Assembly: GCF_900102895.1 (NCBI RefSeq) | Contig: NZ_FNGD01000012.1 | Coordinates: 62,001 to 126,000 of the forward strand | Source: Arthrobacter sp. ov407 | GTDB taxonomy: Bacteria > Actinomycetota > Actinomycetes > Actinomycetales > Micrococcaceae | Reading direction: 5' to 3' | Length of the DNA stretch: 64,000 bases | Shown here: one piece after another, positions 9,415-19,010 of the stretch | Layout of the letters: each line of letters opens with the position of its first letter | How positions within the stretch are numbered: the stretch's first letter is position 1 | Program-made: the position numbers and the translations under genes | Notes under the pieces: model-generated | Told to the model about the DNA's origin: nothing | What the model saw: only the letters and a program-made list of their open reading frames with translations | Databases searched by the model: none

Positions 9415-10029
9415 CTACTGGTAGCCGGGGCCGAGCACAACAACAAGGGGCAAGTTGAACTCGGCGGAGTCCACGAGGGTGTCGATGCCCAGGAGCGTTC
9501 CGAGTGCCGCCGCATTGCCCTTCTGTTCCATACCGCTGTAGAAAATCACCGACGTCTGCTGCGGGGCACCGCGCCAGTTCCCTTTCTGGCCCACGGTCCA
9601 GCCGTTGGAGCTGACGGTACCGCCGACCCGGCTGGCGAGACCAGCAGTGGTGGTCCCGTTGTAGATCGTCACCGGCGCCGTCTTGTCCACACCGGCGGCT
9701 GTGGCGCTGGGCGTCGCCGAAGGCGATGACGACGGCGCTGCCGCGGCGGGCTGCGTGCCGGCCGGCTTCGGGCTCTGCGCGGGGCTGGGGCTCGCCGGGC
9801 TCGTTGCGGTTGCGCTGTTACCGGCCGTCACGGCCGCGGCCTGGCCTGCGGGGAATCCGAGCTTCGGCAGGATCAGGAAGGCCACCAGGCCGATGGCCAG
9901 CGCCACGAAACCCGCCGCCAAGATGGGCGTCAGGCTCCGGCGGCGCGATGCGGCGACGGACCGGTGGACACCCTGCCGGGTAGAGCCCTCCGGGACTCGA
10001 TCAAATTCATCCCGAGCGTATTTGGTCAT
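9415..10029 (-). CDS. LytR C-terminal domain protein, membrane anchored
   Basis: 204 residues: a cytoplasmic N-terminus of about 32 residues, one membrane segment (about 33-56, [21 protein letters not shown] region), an Ala/Pro/Ser-rich linker (about 65-110), and an extracellular LytR_C domain (about 113-204; [20 protein letters not shown], ending [10 protein letters not shown]). It lacks the LytR-CpsA-Psr catalytic domain, so it probably acts at the cell wall without phosphotransferase activity. ATG 10029 fits the charged N-terminus. It follows the DUF3263 gene on the same strand at about 90 bp, a common actinobacterial pairing. Confidence 0.85.
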   Translation of the reverse strand: MTKYARDEFDRVPEGSTRQGVHRSVAASRRRSLTPILAAGFVALAIGLVAFLILPKLGFPAGQAAAVTAGNSATATSPASPSPAQSPKPAGTQPAAAAPSSSPSATPSATAAGVDKTAPVTIYNGTTTAGLASRVGGTVSSNGWTVGQKGNWRGAPQQTSVIFYSGMEQKGNAAALGTLLGIDTLVDSAEFNLPLVVVLGPGYQ

Positions 10030-10121
10030 GGTAAAACGACGTCCTTGCTGATTTCATACGGGTGCCCGAGGCCGGAACGGACGCAACAGGACGTGCGCAT
10101 CCGGCTGCTCGTGACGCGACT

Positions 10122-10463
10122 TTACGAATCTGTTCCCAGACGGCGGGCAGTGCGGGCACGTTGGCGTGATGTACGTAGTCTACGCAATCTCTTGACCAGC
10201 ATGGGGTCGTGGGCCAGGGCATCCTCGGTGTCGATGAGGGCATTGAGGATCTGGTAGTAGTGCGTGGCGGAGAGATCGAACAGCTCGCGGATGGCCTGTT
10301 CCTTGGCCCCCGCGTATTTCCACCACTGCCGCTCCAGGGCCAGCATCTGCTGGTCGCGGGCGCTGAGCGGAGACTCCGCGGACACCCCGTCAAGACCTGC
10401 GCCGGCAGCGGAGAATCCGGCAGATTCCCCCGCGAGCACGTGCTCTTGCGCTGTTTCGGCCAC
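10122..10463 (-). CDS. DUF3263-family protein, helix-turn-helix-like
   Basis: 113 residues. The conserved block is [16 protein letters not shown] followed by [20 protein letters not shown], which has the look of a sigma-70 region 4-like helix-turn-helix; the tail is Arg-rich. This matches the DUF3263 family of actinobacteria, whose function is not established; DNA binding is an inference. The GTG start at 10463 is preceded by GGAG at a good distance. It lies upstream of the LytR_C gene, probably in one operon. Confidence 0.82.
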   Translation of the reverse strand: MAETAQEHVLAGESAGFSAAGAGLDGVSAESPLSARDQQMLALERQWWKYAGAKEQAIRELFDLSATHYYQILNALIDTEDALAHDPMLVKRLRRLRTSRQRARTARRLGTDS

Positions 10464-10575
10464 GACACACTCCTGGCTGGATCGGGTAAAAGTCAGTCCC
10501 ATGCTACGGCCGAATGACAGGGTTGTCATTCGGCGGGGTACCGGAGCGGGTGACGCCTGCGGAAGAATGGGTGCT

Positions 10576-11361
10576 GTGTTTGATTCCGAGTTTGACTCCG
10601 ACGCGCTGTTCGAGCTGGAAACCGGCGCTGCCGGTGACCTCAGCTTCGCCGACCTGGCGGGCCGGCCGCTGAGCGAACTGGTCGCTCCGGACTGGGCAGA
10701 GCCGCTGGCGCCGGTGGAGACGCAGTTACGGGAAGCCCTGGCCTTCGTTGCCGGCGAAGTGGCAGCCGGGCATGGCGTGCTGCCGTCGCCGCCAAATCTG
10801 CTGCGGGCCTTCCGGCAGCCGCTGGCCGGCGTCCGGGTGCTGGTGGTGGGCCAGGATCCCTATCCGACGCCGGGGCACGCCGTGGGGCTGTCTTTCGCCG
10901 TGGACGGTGCCACCCGGCCGATCCCCCGTAGCCTGGCGAACATCTACAAGGAACTTCAGTCCGATCTCGGCTTGCCGCCGCGCGTCCACGGTGACCTTGG
11001 CCGCTGGGCGGAGCAGGGCGTACTGCTGCTGAACAGGGTGCTCAGTGTCCGGGCCGGCGCGGCGGGCTCGCACCGGAACAAGGGCTGGGAGGCCGTCACG
11101 GCGACGGCCATCCGGGCAGTCGCGGACCGGGCGTCCGCCTCCGGTGCGGGCCATGCTCCCCTTGTGGTGATCTTGTGGGGGAAGGATGCCGAGTCCGTGC
11201 GGCCGCTGCTGGGGTCCGCTGCCGTGATCGCCAGCGCCCACCCCAGCCCGCTCTCGGCCTCGCGCGGCTTCTTCGGGTCCCGGCCGTTTAGCCGGGCCAA
11301 CGCCCTGCTGCAGGAACAGGGCAACGGAACGGTCGACTGGGAACTGCCGCCGCTGCCGTAA
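10576..11361 (+). CDS. ung: Uracil-DNA glycosylase, family 1
   Basis: 261-residue enzyme that excises uracil from DNA as the first step of base excision repair. Catalytic Asp is D94 in the motif [16 protein letters not shown] and the catalytic His is H222 in [13 protein letters not shown]. The Pro in GQDPYP, in place of the His of E. coli, is usual in actinobacteria. The GTG at 10576 is preferred because GGAAG lies about 10 bases upstream; an in-frame ATG at 10567 has the same GGAAG too close. The N-terminal 50 residues are longer than in E. coli Ung. Confidence 0.95.
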   Translation: MFDSEFDSDALFELETGAAGDLSFADLAGRPLSELVAPDWAEPLAPVETQLREALAFVAGEVAAGHGVLPSPPNLLRAFRQPLAGVRVLVVGQDPYPTPGHAVGLSFAVDGATRPIPRSLANIYKELQSDLGLPPRVHGDLGRWAEQGVLLLNRVLSVRAGAAGSHRNKGWEAVTATAIRAVADRASASGAGHAPLVVILWGKDAESVRPLLGSAAVIASAHPSPLSASRGFFGSRPFSRANALLQEQGNGTVDWELPPLP

Positions 11362-11393
11362 CAGACTTCCGTCCCGAGTTCCCGGCCTGGGTT

Positions 11394-11412
11394 CTTGGTT
11401 AGGCTTAGCTGC
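11394..11412 (+). promoter_or_regulatory. Candidate DtxR/IdeR iron box
   Basis: The 19 bases directly before the ATG of the siderophore-interacting gene match the iron-box consensus TTAGGTTAGGCTAACCTAA at 13 positions, including an unbroken run of nine (GGTTAGGCT). The gene function makes iron repression plausible. Placement against the start codon would block transcription or a leaderless start. Confidence 0.55.
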
Positions 11413-12252
11413 ATGACCTCCGTCCCCGCCGCCACCACCGCCACCCGGAACTCGCGTCCCCAGACGGACCTGACCGTCCTGCGCAGAGAACAGCTCTCTC
11501 CGCACATGGTCCGGATCATCGCCGGCGGCCCAGGCTTCGCCGCGTACGTCAACAACGACTATGTGGACCGGTACGTCAAGATCGCCTTTCCGCAACCCGG
11601 CATCGACTACCCGGAGCCGCTGGACCTGTGGGCCATCAGGGAAGCCATGCCGCGCAGTCAGTGGCCGCACACCCGGACCTACACGGTCCGCTGGGTGGAC
11701 CCGGCGGCGCAGGAACTGGCCATCGATTTCGTGATCCACGGCGACGAGGGCCTCGCTGGCCCCTGGGCGGCCTTGGCCCAGCCCGGCGACCGCCTGACTT
11801 TCACGGGCCCGGGCGGCGGTTACAACCCGGATCCTGCGGCGGACTGGTACCTGTTTGCCGGCGATGAATCCGCGCTGCCGGCCATCGGCGCCGCGATCGA
11901 ATCCCTGCCGGAGGATGCCCGCGGCCTCGCCCTGCTCGAAGTGGACAGCGACGCCGACATCCAGGCCATCGCCGGGCCCGCCGGCGTCGAACTGCGCTGG
12001 CTGCTGCGCGGCGGCGTGCCCGCCGGAGAGAGCGAACTCCTGGTCACGGCCGTCCGCGACGCCGAGTGGCCCGAGGGCCGGGTGCAGGTCTTTGCCCACG
12101 GCGAGCGGGGCTACATGAAGGGCCTGCGGGAGGTTTTCTACGTGCAGCGCGGGCTGGAGCGGGCCCAGGTTTCCCTCTCGGGCTACTGGGCCAAGGGCCG
12201 GGTGGAGGACGACTTCCAGGCGGAGAAGAAGCTCCCGATAGGCAAGATATAA
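11413..12252 (+). CDS. Siderophore-interacting protein (FAD ferric reductase family)
   Basis: 279 residues, FAD-binding domain (about 15-130) with the family motif HTRTYTVRW (the R-x-Y-T flavin motif) and DFVIHGDEGLAGPWA, followed by the NAD(P)H-type SIP C-terminal domain (about 140-279; YLFAGDESALPAI, FAHGERGYMKGLR, SGYWAKGRVEDDF). Such ViuB/YqjH-like proteins reduce ferric siderophores in the cytoplasm to release iron. ATG 11413 directly follows the candidate iron box. The gene stands alone; no siderophore synthesis or uptake genes are adjacent. Confidence 0.9.
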   Translation: MTSVPAATTATRNSRPQTDLTVLRREQLSPHMVRIIAGGPGFAAYVNNDYVDRYVKIAFPQPGIDYPEPLDLWAIREAMPRSQWPHTRTYTVRWVDPAAQELAIDFVIHGDEGLAGPWAALAQPGDRLTFTGPGGGYNPDPAADWYLFAGDESALPAIGAAIESLPEDARGLALLEVDSDADIQAIAGPAGVELRWLLRGGVPAGESELLVTAVRDAEWPEGRVQVFAHGERGYMKGLREVFYVQRGLERAQVSLSGYWAKGRVEDDFQAEKKLPIGKI

Positions 12253-12291
12253 CCAGGCAAGATCTAGCGTTACCAGATCCATCCGCACCAC

Positions 12292-13788
12292 TTAGCGGCG
12301 GCGGGCCCTGCGCCGCTCGTTGCTCGCCAGGCTCCGCGTCAGGGGCCGCGCCAAGGTGTCACCGAGCACGATGCCGGCAGCGACACCGAGCACGATCGCC
12401 CCGGCGTTGAGCATCCCGCCGGCGCCCATGAGAATCTCCGATTCCTCGATGGTCAATACATACATGGACCGGAATATAGTGAGTCCCGGGAGCAGGATCA
12501 GGGCTGCGGGGACGGCGACGACCAGCTGGGGAGCGCCCATCCGGAGGGCCACCACGCGGGCCAGCAGGCCAATCACCACAGCGGCGACGGCCGGGGCGAA
12601 GCGGGGTCCGATGCCCAGGGCGTCACCGCCGATCAGGACCAGATAGCCCACCACCCCCACGGCCGCCGTCGGCAGCAGCAGCGTCCAGCTGGTCTGTTCG
12701 GTGATACCGATCATCAGCACGGCGATGGCGATCATGATGCCAAGCGCCCACCACGGATACGCCGGAGGGAATGTTTCGGTGACATCGATCGACTCCATGC
12801 CGGTCATGTCCCCGACCACGAAGCCGACGGCAATGCCGGTCACGAGCGCGCCGAAGGTCAGCATGGTGGAGAGGAAACGGCCGGCCGCCGTGACCGGGAA
12901 GCCGTTGATTGCATCCTGCACCGAGGAGACGAGCCGTCCGGTCGGCAGTAGCAGCAGGATTCCGCCGACCACCACGATGGCCGGAGGTATCTGGATTCCT
13001 ACCAGGCCGCCGAAACGCCATAAAAGCAGGGCGAGGAAGGTGACCAGGAAGGAACACGAGGCGGTGACGAAGAAGTCAGGTGTGCGCCACCGCCCCAGCT
13101 GCCTGGCCAGCAGGCTCACCAGGAGGTTGGAGAGGAAGGCGACGGCAGAGGCTCCGAGGTCGCCGCCGAGAACACCGACGAAGACGGCAGAGAACACGCC
13201 GAATGCCACAGTGACCATCCAGCGCGGGAATGGCTTGGAACTGTGGGTGATTTCGTCGAGCCGGCGCACAGCCTCCTCGCGTCCCACGCCGCCGGAGACG
13301 ATGTCCGTGACGAGCTGGTGCACCTTGGCCAGGCCCGCGTAGTTGTTGGTCCAGGACCGCACGACACGCAGCAGGGTGATGGGCGTCTGGTCTTTGGGGG
13401 CATAGTTGATGGCCACCGACTGGTTGGTGATGTCCACTTCGATGTTCTTGAGTCCCAGGGCGGCCGTGATGGCGATGATGCTTGTCTCGACTTCGAGGGC
13501 TCCGGCGCCGTACCGGAACATCGATTCCGCCAGATGCAGTGCGAAGTCGATCGTCTTGCGGGCAGAGGCATCTACGCCGCCCACCTGGATCATCGGGTTT
13601 GCATAGGGGCTGCCGGCGAGCCGGTCCACGATGCTCATGGGCGCCGTCGGCGGGTTCTCGCCCTGTACCAGCCTGCGCAACATGCGCTTCGCGGCTGCGT
13701 TCTGGCGCACCTCCACGGGCGACATCGGCTGCGTCCTGGGCAGGCCGTCCGTGGGCGGCCTGCGGTGGCCGTCGTATCCGTTGTTCAT
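12292..13788 (-). CDS. Threonine/serine exporter, ThrE family
   Basis: 498 residues. The N-terminal soluble domain (about 50-215, DUF1212) has the family sequences DFALHLAESMFRYGAGALEVE and GVGREEAVRRLDEI. About ten membrane segments follow, in the two-part ThrE arrangement (second half like DUF3815: LLLPTAAVGVVGYLVLIGG, VALRMGAPQLVVAVPAALIL). In Corynebacterium ThrE exports threonine and serine by proton motive force. The tail is Arg-rich. The neighbouring FemX gene is 30 bp upstream on the same strand. Confidence 0.9.
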   Translation of the reverse strand: MNNGYDGHRRPPTDGLPRTQPMSPVEVRQNAAAKRMLRRLVQGENPPTAPMSIVDRLAGSPYANPMIQVGGVDASARKTIDFALHLAESMFRYGAGALEVETSIIAITAALGLKNIEVDITNQSVAINYAPKDQTPITLLRVVRSWTNNYAGLAKVHQLVTDIVSGGVGREEAVRRLDEITHSSKPFPRWMVTVAFGVFSAVFVGVLGGDLGASAVAFLSNLLVSLLARQLGRWRTPDFFVTASCSFLVTFLALLLWRFGGLVGIQIPPAIVVVGGILLLLPTGRLVSSVQDAINGFPVTAAGRFLSTMLTFGALVTGIAVGFVVGDMTGMESIDVTETFPPAYPWWALGIMIAIAVLMIGITEQTSWTLLLPTAAVGVVGYLVLIGGDALGIGPRFAPAVAAVVIGLLARVVALRMGAPQLVVAVPAALILLPGLTIFRSMYVLTIEESEILMGAGGMLNAGAIVLGVAAGIVLGDTLARPLTRSLASNERRRARRR

Positions 13789-13818
13789 TCCGGCCTCCTC
13801 ACTGTCCTCGTCGGCTGT

Positions 13819-14907
13819 TTAGTAGAACTGCTGGCCCGTGCGCCGGGTGTAGAGCTGGCGTGCCACGCGCTCCCCCGCCGTCATCCAGACTTTGTACTTC
13901 AGCGGGCTCAGGACCTGGTCATAGCAGCCGACGAAGTCGGTCACGGTCTTGCTGAAGCTGGTCTTGAACAGGCCCAGCCCATGGAACGGGTTCGACGTGT
14001 CCTTGAGCTTGTCGCTTGGCGGCGTGCCGCAGAAGTCGTATTCGGTGCAGCCGAGTTCCTTGACCTGGCCGATCGCAGTCCACTGCACGAGGTGGGAGTC
14101 GCCATACTGGCCACGCTTCTGCAGGGAGCCGCCGTCTTTGTACGTTCCCTTGCGGCCGTAGTTGATCACGAACGCGCCAACCGAGGGCACGCCGTTCTCG
14201 TACACGAAGAGCAATCTGCCTTGGTCACGGGCCAGGAAGTTGCTCCAGAACTGGCGGTAGTACTCGTACTCGCGCACCCGAACCTGGGATTTGGCTTCCA
14301 CCGTGGTGGTCATCAGGGCATACATGGCCCGGAAGTTCTCTTCCGTGGGCTCGACATTGTGGACCTCCACGCCCTCGCGGATGGCGCGGCGCACGGCATT
14401 GCGGCCCCGGGAATGGAGATTGCGCAGCAACTGGTTTTCCTCGGGCGCAATGTCGAGCAGCGCAGTGGAGTCGTTGGGCTGCAGGTTGTGGGTCTTGACC
14501 AGGCCCGCCCCCTCGAGGATCCGCGCGGCGTCGTCGGACAGGACGATATCCGGCTCGATCTTGATCGCGAAGACGCCCAGCTTGGCCCTTTTTACGAAGT
14601 CCGCGTTCGCCGCTGCGATCCCGGGGATGTCCTCGACGCACACCACATCGGGCCCCTTGATGAGGTACCAGAGCTTCCCGAGAAGCGGAAAGGACTTCTC
14701 CAGGACCAGGTTGTAGCTCGTGTAATCGGCCGCCTCATAAACAAGGTGCAGGGGCTTCCAACCAAAGTGCTGCTTGACCTCGGCGAAGGCTTCCGATTGC
14801 AGAAGATTGCCGCCATTGGGGTTCGCGGTGACGTGGGCATCCCAGTTGGCAATCTCCTCGGCAGAGGCAAAGCGGGCAGTGAATTCTCGCAAGGGTGCGG
14901 TATCCAA
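13819..14907 (-). CDS. FemX/FemAB-type peptidoglycan bridge aminoacyltransferase
   Basis: 362-residue protein with two GNAT-like halves of the FemABX family, which add amino acids from aminoacyl-tRNA to the peptidoglycan stem peptide to build the interpeptide bridge. Visible family features are GGNLLQSEAFAEVKQHFGW near the N-terminus, the LHSRGRNAVRRAIREGVEV turn, and the C-terminal YDFCGTPPSDKLKDTSNPFHGLG region that binds the acceptor. The TTG at 14907 is the first possible start because a stop codon directly precedes it. Micrococcaceae carry complex cross-bridges, consistent with such an enzyme. Confidence 0.88.
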   Translation of the reverse strand: MDTAPLREFTARFASAEEIANWDAHVTANPNGGNLLQSEAFAEVKQHFGWKPLHLVYEAADYTSYNLVLEKSFPLLGKLWYLIKGPDVVCVEDIPGIAAANADFVKRAKLGVFAIKIEPDIVLSDDAARILEGAGLVKTHNLQPNDSTALLDIAPEENQLLRNLHSRGRNAVRRAIREGVEVHNVEPTEENFRAMYALMTTTVEAKSQVRVREYEYYRQFWSNFLARDQGRLLFVYENGVPSVGAFVINYGRKGTYKDGGSLQKRGQYGDSHLVQWTAIGQVKELGCTEYDFCGTPPSDKLKDTSNPFHGLGLFKTSFSKTVTDFVGCYDQVLSPLKYKVWMTAGERVARQLYTRRTGQQFY

Positions 14908-15006
14908 TCATTGCGGTACGAGCTTCGGCGGCATGCGGACATGCAGCCCCAAGTCTATCGGTCCGTACCCTGCCGCCGGTCCGGGCAGGGCGGTTACGCT
15001 GGTCTC

Positions 15007-15561
15007 ATGCAGGCTCAGCAACAACCGCTGGAAGGCCGTCCCGGGGCGCCCGGCGGCCGGTCGCGGGGAGCAGGCCGCGGTTCCCAGGTGATCGCGCTGC
15101 TCCTGTTCCTCGGCGCGTCGGCGCTCGTTGCGGCCCTCGGCGGCCTGGCCACGGCCAAGCACGTCAACGGCTGGTACGCCGCAGCGGACACGGCGCCCTG
15201 GTCCCCGCCCAACTGGGTCTTCGGTCCGGTCTGGACGGTCCTGTACGCCGCTATGGCAGTCGCGGCGTGGCTGGTCTGGCGCAGCCACGCCGAGGGGTCC
15301 AAGGCGGCCCTGACGGTCTACGGCGTGCAGCTGGTGCTGAACCTGCTCTGGACCCCGGTCTTCTTTGCCCTGTACCCGGTGCTCGGGACGCCGGCGCTGT
15401 GGATCGCGTTCGGGATCATCGTGGGATTGGCCGTGGCCGTAGCCGTGACGGTGGTGCTCTTCGGCCCGATCAGCCGGACGGCAGGACTGCTGATGCTGCC
15501 CTACCTGTCCTGGATCGTGTTCGCGGCCTCGCTGAATCTATGGGCCGCATTGCATAACTAG
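15007..15561 (+). CDS. tspO: TspO/MBR family membrane protein
   Basis: 184 residues with an N-terminal extension of about 28 residues rich in Gln, Gly and Arg, then five membrane segments. The family signature is present: WYAAADTAPWSPPNWVFGPVW in two parts around residues 58-78, and LNLLWTPVFFAL (about 118). TspO proteins bind tetrapyrroles such as protoporphyrin IX and are linked to oxidative stress. ATG 15007 is the first start after the divergent FemX gene; a later start near residue 29 is possible if the extension is not real. Confidence 0.92.
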   Translation: MQAQQQPLEGRPGAPGGRSRGAGRGSQVIALLLFLGASALVAALGGLATAKHVNGWYAAADTAPWSPPNWVFGPVWTVLYAAMAVAAWLVWRSHAEGSKAALTVYGVQLVLNLLWTPVFFALYPVLGTPALWIAFGIIVGLAVAVAVTVVLFGPISRTAGLLMLPYLSWIVFAASLNLWAALHN

Positions 15562-15615
15562 AGCGGTTACACAACTAGCGGCGCCATTCAGCGCCAGCCA
15601 GCCTTAGTCAGCTCC

Positions 15616-17028
15616 CTAGCACTCCACCACGTTGACGGCCAGGCCGCCCATCGCGGTTTCCTTGTATTTGGAGGACATGTCCTTGCCGGTTTCGCGCATG
15701 GTCACGATGACCTCGTCGAGGGAGACCCGGTGCGTGCCGTCGCCCCAGAGGGCCATCTTGGCGGCGTTGATGGCCTTGGCGGCGGCGATCGCGTTGCGTT
15801 CGATGCACGGGACCTGGACGAGGCCGCCGATCGGATCGCAGGTCAGGCCCAGGTTGTGTTCCATCGCGATTTCCGCGGCGTTCTCCACCTGTTGGGGGGT
15901 GCCGCCCATGACTTCGGCCAGGCCGGCGGCCGCCATCGAGGACGCCGAGCCCACCTCGCCCTGGCAGCCGACCTCGGCGCCGGAAATCGAGGCCTGCTCC
16001 TTGTAAAGCACGCCGATGGCGCCGGCGGTCAGCAGGAACTTGACGATCGTGTCGTCGCGGTCGGCCTGGGTTGCCTGGTCCATGCCGGGGGCGAAGTGCA
16101 GCGCGTAGTAGAGCACGGCCGGGATGATGCCGGCGGCGCCGTTGGTGGGGGCGGTGACCACGCGCCCACCGGAGGCGTTTTCCTCGTTCACGGCCAGGGC
16201 GATCAGGTTGACCCATTCCTGCCAGTACTTCGGGTCCCGGAAGTCGGGGTCCTGATCCAGGGTTTCCTTCATGAGCCGCTCGTGCCAGTCGGGCGCGCGG
16301 CGGCGGACCTTGAGCCCGCCGGGCAGCAGCCCGGTGCGCTTGAGGCTGACCTCGACACAGCCCTCCATCACCGAGTAGATGTGCAGCAGGCCCGCCCGGA
16401 TCTCCGCCTCGGTGCGGGAGGCGCGCTCGTTGACCAGCATGATCTCGCCGATCGAGAGGCCCTTGGACTGGCAGCGGCCCAGCAGTTCAGCGGCCGTGCG
16501 GAAGGGCAGGGGAAGTTCCTTCTTCGACTCCGCGAGTTCCTTCAGTGCCGCGTCCTCCTCGCCCTCGCGGACGATGAAGCCGCCGCCGACGGAGAAGAAC
16601 GTGGCCTGGTGCAGGGTTTCGCCGGCGGCGTCGGCGACGGTGAACGTCATTCCGTTGGTGTGCCGGGGCAGGATGGTCAGCGGCCGCAGGACCATGTCCT
16701 TCACCCCGTAGGGCAGGGCAACGGCTCCGGCCAACTGCAGGGTGCCGGTCTCCGCGATCGTGGCCAGCCGGTCTTCCACTTCCTCGGGCAGGATCTGCTC
16801 GGGGTGGAAGCCCTCGAGGCCGAGCAGGATGGCCGTCATGGTGCCGTGGCCGTGCCCGGTGGCGGCAAGGGAGCCGTACAGGTCCACCCGCAGCGAGGCG
16901 ACCTTCTCCAGGTCCCCGGAGGCTTTGAGTTCTTCGGCGAAGACCGCGGCAGCCCGCATCGGGCCCACGGTGTGCGAGCTGGATGGCCCTATCCCGATGG
17001 AAAAGAGGTCGAACACTCCAACAGCCAT
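15616..17028 (-). CDS. sdaA: L-serine dehydratase, iron-sulfur, single chain
   Basis: 470-residue enzyme that deaminates L-serine to pyruvate and ammonia using a [4Fe-4S] cluster. The N-terminal beta domain begins with the family motif [16 protein letters not shown] (about 12-27). The catalytic alpha domain has [17 protein letters not shown] and the cysteine-bearing stretch [17 protein letters not shown], and the chain ends in the conserved VVEC whose C-terminal Cys can act as a plug in the active site. AGGAA lies just before ATG 17028. As the last gene after gcvH-glyA it drains serine made from glycine into pyruvate. Confidence 0.96.
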   Translation of the reverse strand: MAVGVFDLFSIGIGPSSSHTVGPMRAAAVFAEELKASGDLEKVASLRVDLYGSLAATGHGHGTMTAILLGLEGFHPEQILPEEVEDRLATIAETGTLQLAGAVALPYGVKDMVLRPLTILPRHTNGMTFTVADAAGETLHQATFFSVGGGFIVREGEEDAALKELAESKKELPLPFRTAAELLGRCQSKGLSIGEIMLVNERASRTEAEIRAGLLHIYSVMEGCVEVSLKRTGLLPGGLKVRRRAPDWHERLMKETLDQDPDFRDPKYWQEWVNLIALAVNEENASGGRVVTAPTNGAAGIIPAVLYYALHFAPGMDQATQADRDDTIVKFLLTAGAIGVLYKEQASISGAEVGCQGEVGSASSMAAAGLAEVMGGTPQQVENAAEIAMEHNLGLTCDPIGGLVQVPCIERNAIAAAKAINAAKMALWGDGTHRVSLDEVIVTMRETGKDMSSKYKETAMGGLAVNVVEC

Positions 17029-17121
17029 TGTCGGTTCCTAACTAGGTCTTGCTGTGGCCCGGCAGAGGGTCTTGCCGGTAGGCGGCGCGGCCGCCGGGTG
17101 GGCGGTGCGTCCCGCCGGATG

Positions 17122-17199
17122 CACGACGCCGGGCGGCGGCTTGTGCGGCAACCCGGCGTCGTGATCTGTACTGCTGCTATTTCTGTACTGCTGCTACTT
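17122..17199. repeat. Long hairpin plus 17-bp tandem repeat between glyA and sdaA
   Basis: CACGACGCCGGG (17122-17133) pairs perfectly with CCCGGCGTCGTG (17152-17163) across an 18-base loop. Next to it, a 17-bp unit beginning CTGTACTGCTGCTA occurs twice in tandem (17166-17182 and 17183-17199), just after the glyA stop on the transcribed strand. Either terminates glyA transcription or tunes readthrough into sdaA. Confidence 0.6.
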
Positions 17200-17213
17200 C
17201 AGTCATACGTCGC

Positions 17214-18551
17214 TTAGGCGAGGTTATCAACTGAGGGGTAGAGCGGGTGGGCGGCGGCGAGGGCCTCCACCCGGGCGCGCAGGCCGGACAGGTCCGCGCC
17301 GGCCTCGGCGATCAAAGCCTCGGCGATGATATCCGCAACCTCGGTAAAGGCCGCCTCGCCGAAGCCGCGGGTCGCCAGCGCCGGGGTGCCGATGCGCAGC
17401 CCGGAGGTGACCATGGGCGGGCGCGGATCGAACGGGACAGCGTTGCGGTTGACGGTGATGTCGATTTCCGCGAGCCGGTCCTCGGCCTCCTGCCCGTTGA
17501 GCTCACACTCGCGCAGGTCCACCAGGACCAGGTGCACATCGGTGCCGCCGGAGATCACGTTGATCCCCTTCGCGGTCACGTCCGGCTGGATAAGGCGCTC
17601 GGCGAGGATCCTGGCACCGGCCAGGACACGCTCCTGGCGCTCCCTGAACTCTTCGGACGCGGCGATCTTGAACGCCACGGCCTTGCCCGCGATGACGTGC
17701 TCCAGCGGGCCGCCCTGCTGCCCGGGGAACACCGCCGAGTTGATCTTCTTGGCGATGTCGGCGTCGTTGCTCAGGATGATGCCGCCGCGCGGACCGGCGA
17801 GGGTCTTGTGCGTCGTGGAGGTGGTGACGTGGGCGTGCGGGACCGGGGACGGGTGCAGCCCGGCCGCCACCAGCCCGGCGAAGTGGGCCATGTCCACCAT
17901 CAGGTACGCGCCCACGGAATCGGCGATCCGGCGGAACTCGGCGAAGTCGAGCTGCCGGGCGTAGGCGGACCAGCCGGCAACGATCAGGGCCGGCTTGTGC
18001 TCCCGGGCCAGGGCCTCCACCTCGGCCATGTCGATCCGGTGGTCCTCCTCACGGACCTGGTACGGGATCACGTTGTAGAGCCGGCCGGAGAAGTTGATCT
18101 TCATGCCGTGCGTGAGGTGCCCGCCGTGCGCCAGGTTCAGGCCCATGATGGTGTCGCCCGGACGGATCAGGGCGTGCATCACGGAGGCGTTGGCCTGCGC
18201 GCCCGAGTGCGGCTGGACGTTCGCGTACCCGGCGCCGAACAAAGCCTTGACCCGGTCGATCGCGAGCTGTTCGATCACGTCAACGTGCTCGCAGCCGCCG
18301 TAGTAGCGCCTGCCCGGGTAGCCCTCGGCGTACTTGTTCGTCAGCACGGAGCCCTGCGCCTGCATCACTGCCCTGGCGGTGTGGTTCTCCGAAGCGATCA
18401 TCTCCAGCCCGTCGCGCTGCCGGGTCAGCTCGGCGTCGATCCTCGCGGCGATCTCCGGATCCAAGGCGGACAGGTCCGCGTCCAGGCTCGCGGAGACGAC
18501 CTGCTCAAACGCGACGGTGCTTGTGCCGGCGGCCGCGGTTACCGCGCTCAC
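17214..18551 (-). CDS. glyA: Serine hydroxymethyltransferase
   Basis: 445-residue PLP enzyme that interconverts serine + THF and glycine + 5,10-methylene-THF. The PLP lysine lies in [16 protein letters not shown], with the substrate-binding stretches [13 protein letters not shown] and [13 protein letters not shown] near the N-terminus. The first 25 residues (Ala/Thr-rich) extend beyond most homologues. The GTG start overlaps the gcvH stop by four bases (GTGA), so it is translationally coupled to gcvH. Its position downstream of gcv genes points to use in glycine-to-serine flow, using the methylene-THF made by the cleavage system. Confidence 0.97.
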   Translation of the reverse strand: MSAVTAAAGTSTVAFEQVVSASLDADLSALDPEIAARIDAELTRQRDGLEMIASENHTARAVMQAQGSVLTNKYAEGYPGRRYYGGCEHVDVIEQLAIDRVKALFGAGYANVQPHSGAQANASVMHALIRPGDTIMGLNLAHGGHLTHGMKINFSGRLYNVIPYQVREEDHRIDMAEVEALAREHKPALIVAGWSAYARQLDFAEFRRIADSVGAYLMVDMAHFAGLVAAGLHPSPVPHAHVTTSTTHKTLAGPRGGIILSNDADIAKKINSAVFPGQQGGPLEHVIAGKAVAFKIAASEEFRERQERVLAGARILAERLIQPDVTAKGINVISGGTDVHLVLVDLRECELNGQEAEDRLAEIDITVNRNAVPFDPRPPMVTSGLRIGTPALATRGFGEAAFTEVADIIAEALIAEAGADLSGLRARVEALAAAHPLYPSVDNLA

Positions 18552-18931
18552 AGTTCGCCACCGTTCTTGGAAGCGTATTCCTGGGCGGAGAGCAGCGGGC
18601 CGTCCGATTCGGCGGCGACCTTGAACAGCCAGCCGGCGCCGTACGGGTCGCTGTTGATCAGCGCGGGATCGGACACGACGGCGTCATTGATCTCCGTAAC
18701 CTCCCCCGTCACCGGGGCGTAGAGGTCCGAAACCGACTTGGTCGATTCGACCTCGCCGCAGGTCTCCCCCGCGGTCACTGCGGAGCCGACCTCGGGCAGG
18801 TCCACGTAGACGATGTCGCCGAGGGCGTCCGTGGCGACGGCGGAGATGCCGATGGACACGACATTCCCGGCCTCCCGCGCAACCCACTCGTGCTCGTCGG
18901 AGTACTGCAGTCCAGGGGCAACTTTTGCCAT
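18548..18931 (-). CDS. gcvH: Glycine cleavage system H protein
   Basis: 127-residue lipoyl carrier of the glycine cleavage complex; it shuttles the aminomethyl group between GcvP, GcvT and lipoamide dehydrogenase. The lipoylated lysine lies in [16 protein letters not shown] (about Lys 66). The start [16 protein letters not shown] and the C-terminal [11 protein letters not shown] are standard. AAAGGAA stands before ATG 18931; a longer frame upstream is not family-like. It is separated from gcvT by about 650 bp containing a composite repeat element, so it may depend on its own promoter. Stop overlaps the glyA start. Confidence 0.97.
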   Translation of the reverse strand: MAKVAPGLQYSDEHEWVAREAGNVVSIGISAVATDALGDIVYVDLPEVGSAVTAGETCGEVESTKSVSDLYAPVTGEVTEINDAVVSDPALINSDPYGAGWLFKVAAESDGPLLSAQEYASKNGGEL

Positions 18932-18963
18932 GTGTTTTTCCTTTACGTTTGAAAAGTCGTGGG

Positions 18964-18980
18964 GCCGCAACAATTGCGGC
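18964..18980 (-). promoter_or_regulatory. Small hairpin in gcvH leader
   Basis: GCCGCAA (18964-18970) pairs with TTGCGGC (18974-18980) about 35 bases upstream of the gcvH start; on the transcribed strand it is followed by CCCCACGACTTTTC. It could be a weak terminator for transcripts coming from gcvT or a leader structure. Confidence 0.35.
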
Positions 18981-19010
18981 TGGGTTGGGTGGCAGATGAG
19001 GCAATTCCTC

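Noticed and set aside
13243..15006. Upstream extension of the tspO frame, antisense to FemX and ThrE
   Set aside because: Only the part from 15007 has the TspO family sequence; the rest is a shadow of the opposite-strand genes.
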